A stretch of 22,500 nt of DNA from JBJKSO01 sp046703825. GTDB taxonomy: Bacteria; Chloroflexota; Dormibacteria; Aeolococcales; Bog-877. The stretch is taken from positions 1-22,500 of the forward strand of contig JBJKSO010000101.1 in NCBI GenBank assembly GCA_046703825.1, in the 5' to 3' direction. Positions 15,627 to 21,503 of the stretch are shown here, piece after piece. The notes under the pieces are model-generated. The model was not told where the DNA came from. It saw nothing but the letters and a program-made list of their open reading frames with translations, and made no database searches. Positions within the stretch are counted from its first letter, which is position 1; every line of letters begins with the position of its first letter. The position numbers and the translations under genes are program-made.

Positions 15627-16468
15627 GCCGAGTGGAGCTGGGCGGCGCTCGCCTGTCGCTGTCGCTGTTGCTCGTGGGTGCGGATCCAAGCGAACACCAG
15701 GAGCGGCACCCCGATCAGCAGCACGCCCAGCGAGGTCAGCTGCGCCTGCTTCAGACCGAAGGCGATGATCGGCACGTTGACCGGGTTGCGGAGGAAGAAG
15801 ATGCCGATCTGGCTGACGCAGTACAGAGCGACGTAGACGATCCCCACCACCCCGTCGGCGACCCCGCGCCGTCGCAGCAGCAGCAGAAAGCCCAGGATGA
15901 TCAGGATCGCCAAAGCCTCGTAGGCGGCGGCGGGCTGGTAAGCGACCCCCAACCTCGGCGCGAAGGTGTGCGGGTTGGTGTATGCGGTCGCCCAGGGCAG
16001 ATTGGACGGGTAGCCCAGGATGTCGCCGTTGATGATGTTGCCGATGCGGCCGATCGGCTGGCCGACGCAGGCGAACAGGGCCGCGGCGTCCAGCAGCACC
16101 CAGAAATTGACCTTCTCCCGCCAGGCCATGAAGAGCAGGGTGGCCGAGCCCAGGATGATGGCCCCGAAGAAGGCCATGCCGCCCTGCCAGAAGGCGAAGA
16201 TGTCCTGGGGGTGGGTGAGGTAGTGCAGCGCACCGGATTGGAGGTCGTAGAAGAGCCGGCCGCCGATCAGGCCCATGATCACGGTCCAGAAGGCGATCCA
16301 GCCGGTTTTGCCCCGGGGCACCCCGTGGCGGTGAGCGTACGGCAGCACGACCTGCAACCCCACCAGGATGGCGACCGCGTAGCCGACGCCGTACCAGTGG
16401 ATGGTGAACGGCCCCAGCTGGAAGGCGGGGTCGATGCCGATCTTGATGATCGCCAGCGCCGGGGTCAC
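15623..16468 (-). CDS. lgt: Prolipoprotein diacylglyceryl transferase (Lgt) homologue, divergent active site
   Basis: Membrane protein of 281 residues with about seven helices and the Lgt signature GRIGNIINGD (140-149) and HWYG (24-27, Tyr26). Lgt moves diacylglycerol from phosphatidylglycerol to the lipobox Cys of pre-lipoproteins. Retained against E. coli numbering: Tyr26, Arg143 (here Arg141), Asn146 (Asn144). Changed: His103 is Phe101 (GGMAFFGAI), Glu151 is Asp149, and the Arg239 position reads Gln220 (VSQIGIFFLR). So either it is a divergent but active Lgt or a paralogue with another role. GTG 16468 overlaps the DUF503 stop by four bases and its own stop overlaps the helicase start. A lipobox protein is encoded at 11345-12772. 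Confidence 0.85.
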   Translation of the reverse strand: MTPALAIIKIGIDPAFQLGPFTIHWYGVGYAVAILVGLQVVLPYAHRHGVPRGKTGWIAFWTVIMGLIGGRLFYDLQSGALHYLTHPQDIFAFWQGGMAFFGAIILGSATLLFMAWREKVNFWVLLDAAALFACVGQPIGRIGNIINGDILGYPSNLPWATAYTNPHTFAPRLGVAYQPAAAYEALAILIILGFLLLLRRRGVADGVVGIVYVALYCVSQIGIFFLRNPVNVPIIAFGLKQAQLTSLGVLLIGVPLLVFAWIRTHEQQRQRQASAAQLHSA

Positions 16469-16761
16469 GTGTGGATGAGCTCGATGTCTTGGTGGGTGAG
16501 CAGCGCCTCGCCCCGACCACCGTCCTCAGCCACCCAGTCCGCGACCCGGCGCAGCACCTGGTCGGCCAGCCGGCGGTCGTTGCTGACGCACGCGACCCCG
16601 ATCACCGCCAGCTGCCAGCTGTCCAGGCCGCCCACCTCGGCCACGGCGACGTTGAACGTCCGCCGCAGGCGCTGGGTCAGCGAGGCCACCACCTGCCGCT
16701 TCGCCTTGAGCGACTGGCTCTGGGGGATGTGGAGGGTCAGCTGCAAGCTTCCGATTACCAC
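16465..16761 (-). CDS. DUF503 (YlxP-like) protein
   Basis: A 98-residue protein matching DUF503: N-terminal strand VIGSLQLTLHIPQSQSLKAKRQVV, then an alternating helix/strand ferredoxin-like pattern ending in IELIHT. In many Gram-positive bacteria the family (YlxP) sits in the nusA-infB-rbfA region and may be linked to ribosome maturation; here it precedes an Lgt-like gene and an RNA helicase instead. GTG 16761 gives the standard family N-terminus. No ribosome site is visible; TAAGAT lies six bases before the GTG, which suggests a leaderless mRNA and a new promoter within the cluster. Confidence 0.9.
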   Translation of the reverse strand: MVIGSLQLTLHIPQSQSLKAKRQVVASLTQRLRRTFNVAVAEVGGLDSWQLAVIGVACVSNDRRLADQVLRRVADWVAEDGGRGEALLTHQDIELIHT

Positions 16762-16767
16762 GCGGCT

Positions 16768-16773
16768 ATCTTA
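16768..16773 (-). promoter_or_regulatory. -10 box TAAGAT, probable leaderless start of DUF503-lgt-helicase
   Basis: On the minus strand TAAGAT is followed by AGCCGC and then GTG 16761, the same spacing as at 8975-8980 and 21419-21424. No -35 or ribosome site is evident. The 70-base gap to the upstream MBL gene also holds a small CTGAG/CTCAG hairpin (16800-16815). Confidence 0.5.
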
Positions 16774-16831
16774 GAAGGGGTCCGGAACTCGCCTGGAATC
16801 TGAGGCCCGGCTCAGCCCGCCGCAGCTCGGT

Positions 16832-17413
16832 TCAGGGCCGCAGCGCCTGCACCGCCGGACTCTGCCGCCGCTCCTGGCCGATGGTGGTGGTGCCGCCGTG
16901 TCCGGGGTAGACCACGGTGTTCTCCGGCAGGGGCAGGAGCCGGGTGATCACGGTCATCAGCTGGCGGCGCAGGTCGATGTCCGGCAGATCGGTGCGACCC
17001 AGGCTGGCCGCCAGCAGCGTGTCTCCCGTGAACAGGTGGTTGCCCACCTTGAAGCACAGGCTCCCAGGACTGTGACCCGGGGTTGCCAGCACCTCCAGCT
17101 CGAATTCGCCGAACGCCAGCCGATCGCCGTCCAGCGGGTAGCGGTCGGCGGAGCGCAAAAAGGCCTTGGCATCTTCCATCGCCAAGGCGGTCTCGCCACC
17201 GACCAAGGCCTTCAGGTCGTCCTTGGCCGACGCGTGGTTGCGGTGGCCGTGGGTGCAGACCAGATGGCGGACCTTGAACTCGCTGCACTGGGCGGCGATT
17301 TTGTCCGGCTCGGCCCCGGGGTCGACCACCACCGCCTCCCCGGTCCGGGCGCACGCCACCACGTAGCAGTTGCTCGGGGACGTGCCCTCGATGCGGACGC
17401 GGGCGATCTGCAA
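16832..17413 (-). CDS. MBL-fold metallo-hydrolase with HxHxNH variant motif
   Basis: A 193-residue glyoxalase II-like metallo-beta-lactamase-fold protein. Metal ligands are His55, His57, His60, His114 (TPGHSPGS), Asp131 (FTGDTL) and His172 (YPGHGG). The usual Asp of THxHxDH, which ligates the second metal, is Asn59 (THGHRNH). The family hydrolyses thioesters such as S-lactoylglutathione or related substrates; the Asn may weaken the second site, so activity is uncertain. Start TTG 17413 gives the normal beta-strand beginning (MQIARVRIEG); the ribosome site is poor. It is 23 bases downstream of the small ParA-linked gene, so probably in the same mRNA. Confidence 0.88.
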   Translation of the reverse strand: MQIARVRIEGTSPSNCYVVACARTGEAVVVDPGAEPDKIAAQCSEFKVRHLVCTHGHRNHASAKDDLKALVGGETALAMEDAKAFLRSADRYPLDGDRLAFGEFELEVLATPGHSPGSLCFKVGNHLFTGDTLLAASLGRTDLPDIDLRRQLMTVITRLLPLPENTVVYPGHGGTTTIGQERRQSPAVQALRP

Positions 17414-17436
17414 CCGGGGGCGGGGGGCCGCCTGGC

Positions 17437-17742
17437 TCAGAAGCGGTCCTCGCGCTGGCGGATCAGTTTCTGGCGCAGCGCCTCCAGCTGCTCGAACTCC
17501 TCCAGGGGCGGCTTCGGCAGCCGCTGGTAGGAGTGGGGGAATTTGGCCTGCTGCAGGGCAGCCAGCACCGACTCGACCTCTTCATCGTTGAGCCGGTACA
17601 GACGCCCGCTGTCTTCCTCGGCTGCCTTCGGCGGGGGCGGCGGCGGGGGGTCCTCGTAGGCGTCCATCGCCACCGGGGTCGGCAGCCGGGTGGGCTGGAA
17701 CAGCTGCGCCGAGCCACTGAGACTGGCGCGCTTGAAGGCCAT
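17437..17742 (-). CDS. Small protein of unknown function encoded 1 nt after ParA
   Basis: I do not recognise this 101-residue protein. It has a short basic N-terminus (MAFKRASLSG), a middle that is Pro-rich (seven prolines in a row near residues 33-39), then about 60 mostly helical, charged residues with heptad-like leucines (VESVLAALQQAKF ... LEEFEQLEALRQKLIRQRE). No signal peptide, membrane segment or enzyme motif is visible. ATG 17742 is set by the GGGAG at the end of parA and the single-base gap after the parA stop, so the two are surely coupled. A basic N-terminus in a small partner next to a ParA-type ATPase recalls McdB-like or ParB-like activators, but this is only an analogy. Confidence 0.8.
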   Translation of the reverse strand: MAFKRASLSGSAQLFQPTRLPTPVAMDAYEDPPPPPPPKAAEEDSGRLYRLNDEEVESVLAALQQAKFPHSYQRLPKPPLEEFEQLEALRQKLIRQREDRF

Positions 17743-17743
17743 C

Positions 17744-18601
17744 TCAGTTCTCCCGGTGGCGCGCGAGCACCACATCGGCCAGCCGGCGGTAGGCGCTGGC
17801 GCCATCCGACTCGCCCGCGTACTGCAGAATCGACTGTCCCGCCAGCGGGCATTCGGCGAAGCGGATGCTGTCGCCTACTTGGAACGGGTAGACCAGGTCG
17901 CCGAAGTGGTACTGGACATTGCTCAAGACTTCATTGGCGTGCACGGTGCGACCCTTGTGAATCGTTGGCAGGATGCCGTGAATGCGCAGCTTCGGGTTGA
18001 GCTTGCTGCGCACCCTTTCGATGGTCTTCTGCAGCTGTTCCATCCCCTTCATCCCGAAGTATTCGCACTGCAAGGGGATGATCACGTCGGTGGCGGCCAC
18101 CAGGGCATTGATGCAGAGCAGTCCCAGCGAGGGCGGGCAGTCGATGATGGCGAAGTCGTAATCGCTGAGGATCGGTTGCAGCTTCTCGCGCAGCACCGAC
18201 TCCCGTCCGATCTCGGTCACCAGCTGTAGCTCGGCGCCGGCCAGCTCGACGTTGGCGGGCAGGAAGTCGACCGCGACCCCGGGGGAGTGCAGTCGGGCCT
18301 CGGCGGCGGTGACCCGGGGCTCACAGAGAACGTCGTACACGGTGAGGTGGACGTCGTCCGGGTTGGGGATGCCCATGTTCACCGTGAGGTGGCCCTGGGG
18401 ATCCAGGTCGATGCAGAGCACGCGCGCACCGCGCTCGGCCAGAGCGCTGCCCAGATTCACCGCCGTGGTGGTCTTGCCCACCCCTCCCTTCTGGTTGGCG
18501 ACGGCGAGCACCTGGGTCCGGTGCGGCGTGCGGTGGTTGGATGGCACAGGGACGGTTCGGTGGCGTGGTTTGGGTGTTCGAGCGACCTGTTTGGCTGGCA
18601 C
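17744..18601 (-). CDS. ParA/Soj family ATPase (no ParB nearby)
   Basis: A ParA/MinD-superfamily ATPase, about 285 residues. The deviant Walker A is KGGVGKTT (38-45), the A' motif is DLDPQGH, and Walker B is AIIDCPPSLG. Further family blocks are CEYFGMKGMEQL and GDSIRFAECP. Such ATPases dimerise on DNA with ATP and position chromosomes, plasmids or protein complexes. The first 30 residues here are basic (many Arg, Lys, His). Start is uncertain: GTG 18601, 18547 and 18511 are in frame, none with a ribosome site. I chose 18601 because TATGAT lies nine bases upstream. Longer reading would overlap the divergent gene at 18753. The next gene follows after one base; no parB or parS is seen. Confidence 0.88.
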   Translation of the reverse strand: MPAKQVARTPKPRHRTVPVPSNHRTPHRTQVLAVANQKGGVGKTTTAVNLGSALAERGARVLCIDLDPQGHLTVNMGIPNPDDVHLTVYDVLCEPRVTAAEARLHSPGVAVDFLPANVELAGAELQLVTEIGRESVLREKLQPILSDYDFAIIDCPPSLGLLCINALVAATDVIIPLQCEYFGMKGMEQLQKTIERVRSKLNPKLRIHGILPTIHKGRTVHANEVLSNVQYHFGDLVYPFQVGDSIRFAECPLAGQSILQYAGESDGASAYRRLADVVLARHREN

Positions 18602-18609
18602 GCTGCCGG

Positions 18610-18616
18610 TATCATA
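18610..18616. promoter_or_regulatory. Overlapping divergent -10 boxes between ParA and TPR genes
   Basis: TATCAT (18610-18615, plus) and TATGAT (18616-18611, minus) share the same bases, so the two divergent genes may be transcribed from opposed promoters that exclude each other. The plus-strand leader would be about 130 bases. No clear -35 on either strand. Confidence 0.45.
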
Positions 18617-18752
18617 TGGCGGCCAGCAACGCCGGAGCGCGGCGCAGGCCCTGCCGTGTTGGCGTGCGCGGTATCTGCGCCGCGATTTCCCCTCACGTGC
18701 TTTCCGCGTCGGCGCTGGTGGCAACCATCCAGATCTAAGGAGGACGGCCCCC

Positions 18753-19613
18753 GTGGCTGACGTCACCGAACACCCCAAGCCCAAGACGCAGGCGGTCGAG
18801 GAGGCGGTGCAGCTGGCCCTCGACAGCCGCTGGCAGGAGGCGCTCGAGGTCAACGACGACTTGATCGAGCGCTTCGGCGCCGACGAGGAGACCAGCAACC
18901 GCCGCGGCAAGGCGCTGCTGGAGCTGGGCCGGCTGGAGGAGGCGCACGCCGCCTACCGGGCCACCCTCGAGATCAATCCGATGAACCAGATCGCCCGCCG
19001 CCAGACGAGCAAGCTCCAGGAGCTGAAGGAGGCCAAGGGGGCGGTGGCCCCGGGCTCGGCCACCCTCGACGTCAACGTCTTCACCGAAGAACCCGGTAAG
19101 ACCACCATCACCCGCCTGCTACCCCCGACCAAGTTGGATCCGGCCGCGGTGGCGCCGGGCGACCCGGTCCGCCTGGAGCTGGCCGGCGATGGGGTCGAGG
19201 TGCGCAGCATGCGCGGAGTCGACCTGGGCGTGGTCGAGCCCAGGCTTGCCCAGCGGATCGTGCGGCTCTCGGAGTCCGGCAACCGCTACGAGGGCGCGGT
19301 CACCCACGTCGACGAGACCGGGGTGCAGGTGATCATCCGGGAGGCCTACCAGGCGGAGGCCATGGTGGGCACGGTGTCATTCCCGGTCCGGCGCGGCCGC
19401 GAGCCGGAGTACCGGCCCTACGTGCGCGAGACCCTAGTCGGGCGGGATGAGGAGCGGGTGCTTTCCGTGGACGAGGACGAGGACCCCGGGAGTCCCAGGG
19501 GGGTGGCGGTCAGCGACGAGCTCGAGGAGGGCTTCAGCGAGTTCGAGGAACCGTCCGACGGGGCGGAGTCCGAGGAGTCCGACGAGGACGTGCGACCGGA
19601 GGATGAGTACTAG
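18753..19613 (+). CDS. TPR protein with beta-rich domain and acidic tail
   Basis: A 286-residue cytosolic protein with three parts. Residues about 14-81 are two TPR-like helix pairs (EAVQLALDSRWQEALEVNDDLI; GKALLELGRLEEAHAAYRATLEINP). Residues about 98-215 form a beta-rich domain (GDPVRLELAGDGVEV, LGVVEPRLAQRIVRL, GNRYEGAVTHVDETGVQVIIRE) of a kind I associate with Chloroflexota TPR proteins. Residues about 240-286 are very acidic (Glu/Asp-rich) and likely disordered. No catalytic motif is seen. GTG 18753 is set by AGGAGG at 18738-18743, nine bases upstream; a longer frame from 18252 overlaps parA and is rejected. The acidic tail could mimic nucleic acid or bind a basic partner. Confidence 0.85.
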   Translation: MADVTEHPKPKTQAVEEAVQLALDSRWQEALEVNDDLIERFGADEETSNRRGKALLELGRLEEAHAAYRATLEINPMNQIARRQTSKLQELKEAKGAVAPGSATLDVNVFTEEPGKTTITRLLPPTKLDPAAVAPGDPVRLELAGDGVEVRSMRGVDLGVVEPRLAQRIVRLSESGNRYEGAVTHVDETGVQVIIREAYQAEAMVGTVSFPVRRGREPEYRPYVRETLVGRDEERVLSVDEDEDPGSPRGVAVSDELEEGFSEFEEPSDGAESEESDEDVRPEDEY

Positions 19614-19634
19614 CCCGGAGCGGCTCTGACCGGC

Positions 19635-20618
19635 TTGGCGGCAGAGCGCGCCCCAAAGTCCAGCTCGCTCGGCAGCTGGGCAGCCCTGCTCGCCGTCTAC
19701 GTTCTCTGGGGCTCCACCTACACCGCGATCCAGGTGCTGGTGCGCCAGGTGCCGCCGCTGCTGATGGCCGGGGTCCGCTACCTGCTTGCGGGATTGCTCC
19801 TCTACTGCCTGCTGGGGCTGCTCGGCGGCGGCTGGAGGTTGCCCCGCCGGGCTGAGTTGGGCAACTCGGCCGTGGTCGGGTTGCTGCTGCTCCTGGGCGG
19901 CAACGGCATTGTCTCCTGGTCGGAGGTTTACCTGCCGTCGGGACTCTCGGCGCTGATGATCGCGACCGTTCCCCTCTGGATGACCCTGCTGGCGCCGCTC
20001 TTCGGCCTCGGCCGACGCCGCGGGCCGCTGGCGTGGCTCGGGGTGGGGATGGGGATGGCCGGAGTGGCGGTGCTGGCTGACCCCGCCACCGCCTCGCACG
20101 CCAGTCTCATCCCCATCCTGGCGCTGCTGGGGGCGGCGCTGCTCTGGAGTCTGGGGTCACTCCAGGCGCAGCGCGCCGCCCTGCCCGCCAGCGTGCTGAA
20201 GGGATCGGCGGTCGAGATGTGCGTGGGCGGCGGGGGTCTACTGGCCGCCGGGCTGGCCAGCGGCGAGGCCGCCCATGTCCACTTGGCCTCGGTGCAATTC
20301 TCGGCGCTGGCGGCCTTCTGCTGGCTGGTGGTGATGGGCTCGATCGTCGGCTTCAGCTGCTACGCCTACGCGCTCAAAACCATGCCGGGATCGACGGTGG
20401 CCACCTACGCCTATGTCAACCCGGTGGTGGCGCTTCTGCTCGGGCTTTGGCTTCTCGGCCAGGGACTCAACGGCGCCGACCTGGCCGCCGCCGCCCTGAT
20501 CACCGCCGGGGTGGTCCTGATCGTCAGCGGCCCGGGGATCTGGGAGCGGCTCTTCCGCTCCGCTCAAAAGAGGACCGAGCGCATGGTGCCGATCCGGCGA
20601 AAGCCCACCCGTTCGTAG
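19635..20618 (+). CDS. EamA (DMT superfamily) transporter, YedA-like
   Basis: A 327-residue inner-membrane protein with about ten hydrophobic helices in two EamA repeats (residues about 13-145 and 155-290). The WGSTYTAIQ motif in helix 1 and the PVVALLLGLWLLGQ block in the second half are typical of DMT exporters of metabolites or amino acids; the substrate cannot be told. It starts at TTG 19635, 21 bases after the previous stop, and has no good ribosome site, so it is probably co-transcribed with the TPR gene. Its last 18 codons overlap the convergent GNAT gene, which gives the C-terminus an Arg/Lys-rich sequence. Confidence 0.9.
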   Translation: MAAERAPKSSSLGSWAALLAVYVLWGSTYTAIQVLVRQVPPLLMAGVRYLLAGLLLYCLLGLLGGGWRLPRRAELGNSAVVGLLLLLGGNGIVSWSEVYLPSGLSALMIATVPLWMTLLAPLFGLGRRRGPLAWLGVGMGMAGVAVLADPATASHASLIPILALLGAALLWSLGSLQAQRAALPASVLKGSAVEMCVGGGGLLAAGLASGEAAHVHLASVQFSALAAFCWLVVMGSIVGFSCYAYALKTMPGSTVATYAYVNPVVALLLGLWLLGQGLNGADLAAAALITAGVVLIVSGPGIWERLFRSAQKRTERMVPIRRKPTRS

Positions 20619-21412
20619 ACGCCGATCGCGGTCTGGTTGAAGTCGTTGACGAAGAGGGTGACGGCGGCCGCCTCCTGCAGCAGGCGCTGCGCCAGGGTGG
20701 CCATGCCCAGCGTCCCCATCCCCTGGCGGCGCATCTCCGGCCGCGTCCACACCCCCTGGATCTGGACCGCCTCCGCGGTCACCGCCGAGCACTCCGCCTT
20801 GAAGCACAGGGATCCGGCCTCCAGCCAGATCCAGACCCAGCCGCGGCGGATCAGGGTGAGCATCCGCTCTCGGTAGCCGTCCGCGTCCAGCTGTAACGGG
20901 TCGAAGCCGACCTCCTCCAGGTGCATGGCGGCGCCGGCCTCCACCACCGCCTCCAGGTCACCCACCCCCGCGCGTCGCAGTGGCGCCGGGCGCTCCGGCG
21001 GAGGCTGCAGGCTGTCCAGGTCCACGGCGTAGTGGGGCTGCTCCGCACGCACTAGGCGCGCGGCTCCCAGGCTGGGAGCCAGCAGCGTCTGCAAGGCCGC
21101 CACCTGGTCGCGTTGGCCGACGATCAGCTGGGTGGTGTCGACCCGGCTGCGCAAGCCGGCGGCCAGCGGCCCCAAATCACGGGGGTTGGGGGCCCAGGGG
21201 ACCAGTAGGGTGCCGATCAGGGCGACCGCCAGCACGCCCTGCTCCGGGTGCTCCAGCCCGAACACGGCGCCCTGCCGGAGGGCGCCCAAACGAATCTCGC
21301 TGCGCAGGAACACGGTTTCCAGCGGGGCGACCTCGAGGCAGTTCTCCACCGCGGTGGCGTCTGCGGCCCACAGCTGCCTGGTCCGCGCTTGGCGGCGCGC
21401 CCGCCGGAGCAT
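20564..21412 (-). CDS. GNAT acetyltransferase with DUF4081-type N-terminal domain
   Basis: A 282-residue protein. The first about 130 residues (LEVAPLETVFLRSEI ... LIVGQRDQVAALQTLLAPSLGAARLVRAEQP) match the DUF4081 region found before GNAT domains in Actinomycetota. The C-terminal GNAT domain has the acetyl-CoA loop RRQGMGTLGM near residue 230 and ends in the usual YERVGFRRIGTMRSVLF. It transfers an acetyl group to an unknown amine or protein. ATG 21412 is chosen because CATAAT lies six bases upstream (leaderless type); a longer frame to 21535 would cross the argC promoter. It overlaps the EamA gene by 55 bases, tail to tail. Confidence 0.88.
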   Translation of the reverse strand: MLRRARRQARTRQLWAADATAVENCLEVAPLETVFLRSEIRLGALRQGAVFGLEHPEQGVLAVALIGTLLVPWAPNPRDLGPLAAGLRSRVDTTQLIVGQRDQVAALQTLLAPSLGAARLVRAEQPHYAVDLDSLQPPPERPAPLRRAGVGDLEAVVEAGAAMHLEEVGFDPLQLDADGYRERMLTLIRRGWVWIWLEAGSLCFKAECSAVTAEAVQIQGVWTRPEMRRQGMGTLGMATLAQRLLQEAAAVTLFVNDFNQTAIGVYERVGFRRIGTMRSVLF

Positions 21413-21418
21413 TGGCGA

Positions 21419-21424
21419 ATTATG
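21419..21424 (-). promoter_or_regulatory. -10 box CATAAT, probable leaderless start of the GNAT gene
   Basis: On the minus strand CATAAT is followed by TCGCCA and ATG 21412. This is the third minus-strand gene in the window with a -10-like hexamer exactly six bases before the start codon and no ribosome site. Confidence 0.5.
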
Positions 21425-21459
21425 CGGTAGGCCGCCGGCCAGCGGACCGGCCGCGGGCG

Positions 21460-21497
21460 TATAGTTGTCCACCTTGCTGCATAAATATGCAAGGAGG
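21460..21497 (+). promoter_or_regulatory. argC promoter (-10 TATAGT) and leader hairpin covering the ribosome site
   Basis: TATAGT (21460-21465) would start transcription near 21472. From there CCTTGC (21472-21477) can pair with GCAAGG (21489-21494), which takes in the first bases of the AGGAGG ribosome site (21492-21497). An alternative inner pairing is TGCAT/ATGCA (21478-21482 with 21487-21491), leaving AGGAGG free. The two folds compete. No known riboswitch is recognised. Confidence 0.45.
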
Positions 21498-21503
21498 TTG
21501 GAG

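Noticed and set aside
15627..16520. N-terminal extension of the helicase frame to 1099 residues
   Set aside because: Lies wholly opposite-frame within the lgt-like gene, is Arg/Pro/Gly-rich, and the GTGA junction gives a natural start at 15626.
18252..18752. N-terminal extension of the TPR protein to 453 residues
   Set aside because: Runs through parA on the opposite strand; AGGAGG plus GTG 18753 marks the real start.
18602..18910. Longer ParA start to 388 residues
   Set aside because: Overlaps the 5' end of the divergent TPR gene, whose ribosome site at 18738-18743 is strong; the added sequence has no homology-like features.
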